A DNA stretch of 64,000 bases from Desmodus rotundus. Lineage: Eukaryota; Chordata; Mammalia; Chiroptera; Phyllostomidae. Numbering within the stretch: the first letter of the stretch is position 1; each line of letters starts with the position of its first letter. Below the pieces are notes generated by a model. It saw only the letters and a list, made by a program, of their open reading frames with translations, was not told where the DNA came from and searched no databases. Positions 59,757 to 64,000 of this stretch are shown one piece after another. The position numbers and the translations under genes are program-made. The stretch covers positions 90,485,705-90,549,704 of the forward strand of contig NC_071398.1 of assembly GCF_022682495.2 (NCBI RefSeq), given 5' to 3'.

Positions 59757-59797
59757 TTGTACACCGGCCAGAGGGTTAGCCGTAAGCGGGTGCCTGT

Positions 59798-59823
59798 ATG
59801 GCCGCCTTACTGATGCCACGCAG
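59798..59823 (+). CDS. RGS8: RGS8 first coding exon (canonical N-terminus, MAALLMPRR)
   Basis: Seen: ATG at 59798, then codons for MAALLMPR and the first two bases (AG) of the ninth codon, ending at 59823 with donor GTAACT at 59824. The common exon supplies the third base (G at 62182), giving Arg. This is the exact canonical nine-residue start of RGS8, which is known to contribute to nuclear and membrane distribution and to receptor-selective action. Start context is weak at -3 (T) but has G at +4. The 5' untranslated part is unmarked. Either transcription begins just upstream (CCAAT and CRE-like boxes at 59735-59756), or the exon is internal and uses the acceptor-like TTTGATTTTAG ending at 59694. 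Confidence 0.96.
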
Positions 59824-61139
59824 GTAACTGATGCCAACCTGTCTTTTTGCCCCTGCCCCTCTGCTCTTTCTCCACCTTCCCCTCTGCCCCATGTTGGAGC
59901 CTCCCAGGGCTGGGCCACTTGCATCTGTCCCCCAAGCCTCTGTGTGGACAGTGCTGTCCTTCCTGGGGTGCTTTTTGCAAAGTCATGGCCTTGCAAGCAG
60001 GGCCTGCCTCAGCACCAAGCCCTGCCAGGGACCAGTGCAACTCAACGTGCATGAACTTGACCGAACCATCATGGGACCTCTATGAGTTACTGGGACAGGG
60101 AAGAAAGATGAGGGCTAGCCTAGATTTTTTAAAAAGTAACCTTAACCTCTGGCTCTTGCTTCTGCTCCCATTATTTTAGACCTAACTAAAAATTTAGAAC
60201 TGAGGTCTCAGCTAGACAAGATGGAAAATCCAAACCATTTTGTTCTGAAGAATAACATATAGAAGATTTTTGCAAAGTATCTGGGAAAAACATTGTTGTC
60301 TTGGCAACAAGTAGCACACTTTACCCTGTCCCCTGCTAAACCTTGTTAGGTGGCTTGCATGGATCTGCCATTTTTGGGGAAATCCTCTTCCTTGCTTTTT
60401 GGGAGCACCGACTTGAGTGTGACTGATGGTCTTGAGGCACCAAGGAATGACCTGACTCACTGAAAGTTGGTTTGGGCCTGTGGTGCAACCTGAGCTAGGG
60501 CTTCCCTTGAATTCACGGAATGTGCTTCTCAAGGGCCCCGATCAGTTGTTCGCATGGCCTGGCGTCACAGCGCCCTGCGATTTGTCAGCATGAGTGGACA
60601 TGAGATGCTTGCTATAGCAGATGTTTTGAAACGCCACGAATCCATGGCTTCACCATGCACCTGACTGGGAGGATGGGGGGGGAGCCTAGGTGTGTAGGCC
60701 CAATGTTCTGCCAGGCAGGAGACGTTTCTGGGAACTTGGATGCCCCACCTTTAAAAGGCTCTTCCTTAGAGCTGGGCTGTGGAATGCACATGCTGTCCAT
60801 CCTCGCCAAATGTAATGCCTTCTCAGGGGACGTTGGTTACATTTCTGTGAACACTTATCTCTGGGATAAAAACCCATGTGAAGTAAAAGGAAGAGATGGA
60901 AATGGACGGCCTCGAATGTCCCTGCCCAAGCCCAGGATCTGTGAAAAAGAGGGAAGGAAACCAGGCAGGAAGGACGTCTTTCCAACATGGAGCATGGCAT
61001 CTCCTAGGGCCACTCCTGGGGCAAATTGTTCCAGACTGTGCCTGGCAGTCCCCTTTTATAAGTCATTCTTAAGTCCTGATCTGATTATACCAAACCTCTC
61101 CCACTGACCTTTGCCCTCCACGTCAGGGGTTGCCAGGGT

Positions 61140-61350
61140 GAAAGGTCAGACATCAGTACACTTATTTTTGTCAAGGGCCAGAGAGTAAATATTTTCAGCT
61201 TCCGGGCCATATAGTCTGTGTCGCAATCACCCAACTCAGGGCTCAAAAGCAGCTTTCAACTCTGTGTAAACAGATGGGGTTGTCATGTTCTAATAAAACG
61301 TTATTGACACAAACAGGCATCTTCCAGGGCTGTAGTTTGCCAATATCTGG
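61140..61350. mobile_element. Ancient interspersed repeat in the RGS8 intron
   Basis: GTCAAGGGCCAGAGAGTAAAT, ATTTTCAGCTTCCGGGCCAT, TTCTAATAAAACGTTATTGAC and GCTGTAGTTTGCCAATATCTGG form a common mammalian repeat of the kind carrying the ggcaaactatggcccgcgg signature in reverse. Family name not assigned. Confidence 0.65.
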
Positions 61351-62181
61351 TTAAAGGTAAACAGGGCCCAATGTTGGGAATCTGAAACAGACATTAGCCC
61401 AATTCCTCATTGGATCCTCCGAAATAGATAACTAGTAAGTGTCTGGACCTCAGGAAAATAAAGTATATGAGAGTCGTAAACATGTATGTTAAAGTTTTAA
61501 GCATGCTGACTGAGATAAGCTGAAATATAAATAACAATAGGAGAGCTTAGTTAAGTAGATAAAAGAATTGGCACTGGTTCTTCATGGTGGAGTGTTCCAA
61601 TCCCTCTTGCTGGTCCGCAGCCACTCGGGAATATCCCCAGGTTGGTGGGATGAGTGGGGAGAACCTGCGTCACAGCTGACCTGCCTTGAAGCCCCAAGCT
61701 TTGTGCCCCGAGACTCTGTGATACGCACCCCGTGTCACGTGAGTGAGCAACCCTCACACTCCTTTGCAATCAGGAGCTGTGGCTGCTGCTATTTCGCCCT
61801 CCTGGTGGGAGAGTAAAAGGTGGATTGCTGTTTTGTCATCACTGTATTTCCTTTCCCTACAGAGAATCCTAATTTAGCAATCTTCCAAGCTAATGACCTT
61901 CTTTGACTTCCATCAACTTGCATGTCAGCTCTAAAAAGCATCAGGCCTCTAGGGGCAGGGTACCTATGACTATTCCTGTAGTCAAGATAGGGAGTGAGTA
62001 TATCCCTTGATCTTCTAGGTGTTTCTCCTCCTGGTCATGAAATCTGCAGGGGCCACCCGGGGCAGGAGGCTGGTGGGGGAGGCAATGCTGGCTTCTTCAG
62101 CAACAGCTCCAGGGATCGTTTATGGAGCTGACAGCTCTCGTCTTGACCGTCCCGGTCCTTCTGCCCCTGTGCTTGCTGCAG

Positions 62182-62283
62182 GAACAAAGGGATGAGGACC
62201 CGCCTGGGATGCCTGTCTCACAAGTCAGACTCCTGTAGTGACTTCACCGCGATTCTTCCAGACAAGCCCAACCGTGCCCTGAA
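62182..62283 (+). CDS. RGS8: RGS8 common coding exon (residues 10-42 plus split codons)
   Basis: Acceptor: pyrimidine-rich tract ending TTGCTGCAG at 62181. The exon begins with G (third base of codon 9), then 33 full codons starting NKGMRTRLGCLSHKSD and ending LPDKPNRAL, then AA of a split Lys codon. Donor GTGAGT begins at 62284. The encoded peptide is the family-specific N-terminal linker of RGS8, ahead of the RGS domain. It includes the basic, cysteine-containing MRTRLGCL segment shared in style with RGS4/5/16, where such N-termini form membrane-binding amphipathic helices. Both first exons enter it in the same phase. I see no frameshift or stop. Confidence 0.97.
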
Positions 62284-63110
62284 GTGAGTAGTGCGGCTGC
62301 TGGGTGGCTGCTGGGCACCTGGTGCGGGGCTCCCACCGTGGGGTCGCAGAGCGCATTCTTCAACAGTGAGCTGCTTACCAGATGAACCAAGGGACAATAA
62401 TTCCTGCCTCTTGGCAGTGACTTTTATATCCCTGAACGTGAGGGATAATTTTCCTTTTTCCAGGGTATGACTTACCTCAGTCTACTTTTTCACTCCTTCG
62501 ACTTTTAAGAAAATTTTATTATCTACCCGCTTGACGAAGCTGCAGTGAAGGATATTTCTTGGTCCTGTTTAGTTGTCAACCTGGGCTGTCGATTTGGAAA
62601 TGAAAGCTCCTTTCTACTCTAGAAATCTACTGAGGCCGAGATCATTGGATTCAGTGCCTCTGCTGTGCAGGCACGGGGCTCAATGATGTCTCAGGAGTCA
62701 CCTCATTTAACCCTCACAGGGTTCCATGATGCGCGTCACTGTCCCCACGAAGGAGGTGAAGGAATTAAGGTGACAGCAATGGAGTCAGAGGTCCAGCCCA
62801 ACTTTTCTGACTCCAAGACCCGTTTCTTTCCATTGTTATCTTGACATCTCTAAATCACGCACTTGCTTAGCTTCGTGTTTTTAGATTGAAAGTCAGTATA
62901 CTAAATTCACTGAATTCCAATCCCAAGACCGTTCTTCCATCAGTTATTTAAGAATGTAACACGTGACCGTGACAGAATCTCAGGAATCCTGGGGTAGTCT
63001 TCGTCTGCCCTGTGTGGCTGGGGTTTGTTCTCCTGAGCACATCACAGGGGCGCCCAAAGGAGAGGGGGCCACTTCAGAAATAGTCAAGAGAGACGGTTTT
63101 TGTTTTCTAG
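62284..63110 (+). other. RGS8: RGS8 intron between the common exon and the RGS-domain exon
   Basis: 827-bp intron with GTGAGT at 62284 and TTTTCTAG at 63110. It carries a MIR-like fragment on the minus strand near 62640-62830. No additional coding segment is seen. Confidence 0.9.
62640..62830 (-). mobile_element. MIR-like fragment, antisense, in RGS8 intron
   Basis: CTCATTTAACCCTCACAGGG, then ACGAAGGAGGTGAAGGAATTAAG and GAGGTCCAGCCCAACTTTTC, CTGACTCCAAGACCCG. Confidence 0.55.
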
Positions 63111-63175
63111 GAGACTTTCCACGGAAGAAGCCACGAGGTGGGCCGATTCCTTTGACGTGCTTCTCTCCCATAAGT
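63111..63175 (+). CDS. RGS8: RGS8 coding exon entering the RGS domain (residues 43-65)
   Basis: Acceptor TTTTTGTTTTCTAG ends at 63110. The first base G completes the Lys codon (AA|G), then 21 codons read RLSTEEATRWADSFDVLLSH and K, and a final T begins the Tyr codon. Donor GTGAGT begins at 63176. The SFDVLLSHK stretch is the first helix of the RGS domain (from about residue 56). The residues that contact the G alpha switch regions lie in later exons outside the window, so catalytic competence cannot be judged here. The chain is intact and agrees with my memory of mammalian RGS8 residue for residue. Confidence 0.97.
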
Positions 63176-64000
63176 GTGAGTAGAATTCAGGTTTCCTCCT
63201 GTCGCGGCAAGTTATTCGTGAATTAGGAGACACACCAAATGCCCGCCACGCCCCCGGCCGGTGCTGCGCTGGGTGCTTCTGACGGCTCACACTCCCTCCC
63301 TGCCCTCAGAGCCTCCTGCCTGGAGGGGCGTGTACAAAGCAAATCACAACTGGCAGGCAGTGCGAAGAGGGTTTTCTCTTCTGTTTTCTGAGTTGAACGT
63401 ATGGTCCCAAGAAGCCTTTATGTTCTCAGCAGTTTTAGTGAGAAAAAATAGAGCTTAGGGGGTTGGAGTGATAGATGCTGAGGACACGAGAGAGTGTAGC
63501 TCCCGCCCCAGATCTTAGTTTATGAGATGAGATGACTGTGCGCAGGTCACTGGAGAGCCTTCGGAATTACTCTCAGCCAAACGAATATTCTGTGCATTCT
63601 GTTGCTCACTTAGGGTGGCAGTTTTTTCTTGTGGTTTTTTATTTGGGGGGTTTATGACCCCAGCTGTATCAGGCCCTTCAGTTTCTGACTGGGGGCCGGT
63701 CTTACTGGGACACACTTCTGCTTTCCTCCTCTTCCATTATCCCCTTTCTTCCTCTTCCATTATCCCCTTTCCTCCTCTTCCATTATCCCCTTTCTTCCTC
63801 TTCCATTATCCCCTTTCTTCCTCTTTTGCGCCTTCTGTTTCCCACAGAGGCAAGAAGGGTTGTGGGAGGGGAACCTTGAAAATGGCCACATTCTTCAGCC
63901 CTGGCTCTCTTCTCATCGCAAACAAGTCCAAGTTCACTAGGCTTTGAAAATCCCAGTGGCATTAAATACACGGGGGTGGGGGAAAGAAGGGTCTTTTGAG
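63176..64000 (+). other. RGS8: RGS8 intron, 5' part (open at window end)
   Basis: Begins with donor GTGAGT. The next RGS8 exon, expected to encode GVAAFRAF..., is not present before base 64000. Contains a 23-bp homopyrimidine minisatellite (63722-63830). Confidence 0.85.
63722..63830 (+). repeat. 23-bp homopyrimidine minisatellite
   Basis: CTTCCATTATCCCC recurs at 63731, 63754, 63777 and 63800, an exact 23-bp period with TTTCTTCCT or TTTCCTCCT between copies. Four-plus units, almost pure pyrimidine on the + strand. Confidence 0.95.

Larger units (their letters stand above)
57824..62181 (+). other. RGS8: RGS8 first introns (alternative)
   Basis: The intron from the RGS8S exon runs from GTGAGT at 57824 to AG at 62181. 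The intron from the canonical first exon is nested in it (59824-62181). Contents: an AT-rich possible regulatory block just after the RGS8S exon (57860-57970), GC-rich sequence with the canonical exon near 59.8 kb, and an ancient interspersed repeat at about 61140-61350. No other exon is recognised by translation. Confidence 0.8.
57726..64000 (+). other. RGS8: RGS8 gene, 5' part (continues past window)
   Basis: Gene-level entry. RGS8 is a small R4-family GTPase-activating protein for Gi/o and Gq alpha subunits, enriched in brain (Purkinje cells), acting at the inner face of the plasma membrane and in the nucleus. Two alternative first coding exons (57804-57823 and 59798-59823), a common exon (62182-62283) and a third exon (63111-63175) are seen, all bounded by GT/AG sites and all phase-compatible. 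Together they encode the first 64 complete residues plus the first base of codon 65 of the 180-residue protein, ending inside the start of the RGS domain. The remaining RGS-domain exons and the 3' end are not in the window. The true 5' limit is unknown: it may start near 57.1 kb, or as far up as the candidate exon at 44.3 kb. Confidence 0.93.

Overview
This is a stretch of mammalian nuclear DNA, almost certainly from a bat. Coding sequence is sparse and split by introns with GT/AG borders. The background is filled with MIR, L2, L1, hAT/Tigger and MaLR-type remnants. Four antisense copies of a VES-type tRNA-derived SINE, with the 'gccacaccagccagggc'-like head and an A-rich tail, plus one related tRNA-SINE are the chiropteran signature. 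The species cannot be fixed from the sequence; Yangochiroptera is an inference from the VES copies. Nothing bacterial or viral is active here, and almost all open frames are chance or repeat-derived.

The only gene I can prove is RGS8 (regulator of G-protein signalling 8), on the + strand at the right end. Exons identified by translation are: the first coding exon giving MAALLMPRR (59798-59823), the common exon giving NKGMRTRLGCLSHKSD... (62182-62283), and the exon giving RLSTEEATRWADSF... (63111-63175). All splice in matching phase. About 2 kb upstream lies a second, alternative first exon (57804-57823, MRTGQRQ), which matches the short-form N-terminus known as RGS8S and joins the common exon in the same phase. 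The rest of the RGS domain lies beyond base 64000.

Bases 1 to about 57,000 look like the intergenic or distal 5' region upstream of RGS8. I find no other protein-coding gene there. A GC-rich block with a good splice donor at 44300-44514 is a candidate distal 5' untranslated exon. Mobile elements include an L1 3' end (8430-9362), a Tigger/MER2-like DNA transposon (27876-28193), a MaLR-type LTR (24015-24386), a large L2 fragment (41810-43010), and a 572-bp solo LTR with a perfect 6-bp target duplication nested in an L1 (45387-45958). A 32-nt exact piece of U2 snRNA sits at 473-504 on the minus strand.

Working together: two alternative starts, one beside a CCAAT/CRE-like cluster (59735-59756) and one about 100 bp downstream of an alternating purine-pyrimidine tract (57629-57697), would feed one common downstream transcript and give two RGS8 N-termini. 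I found no sign of an undescribed enzymatic or defence system. The most interesting signals are the alternative RGS8 starts, the missing start codon for the longer N-terminal form, and the nested LTR.
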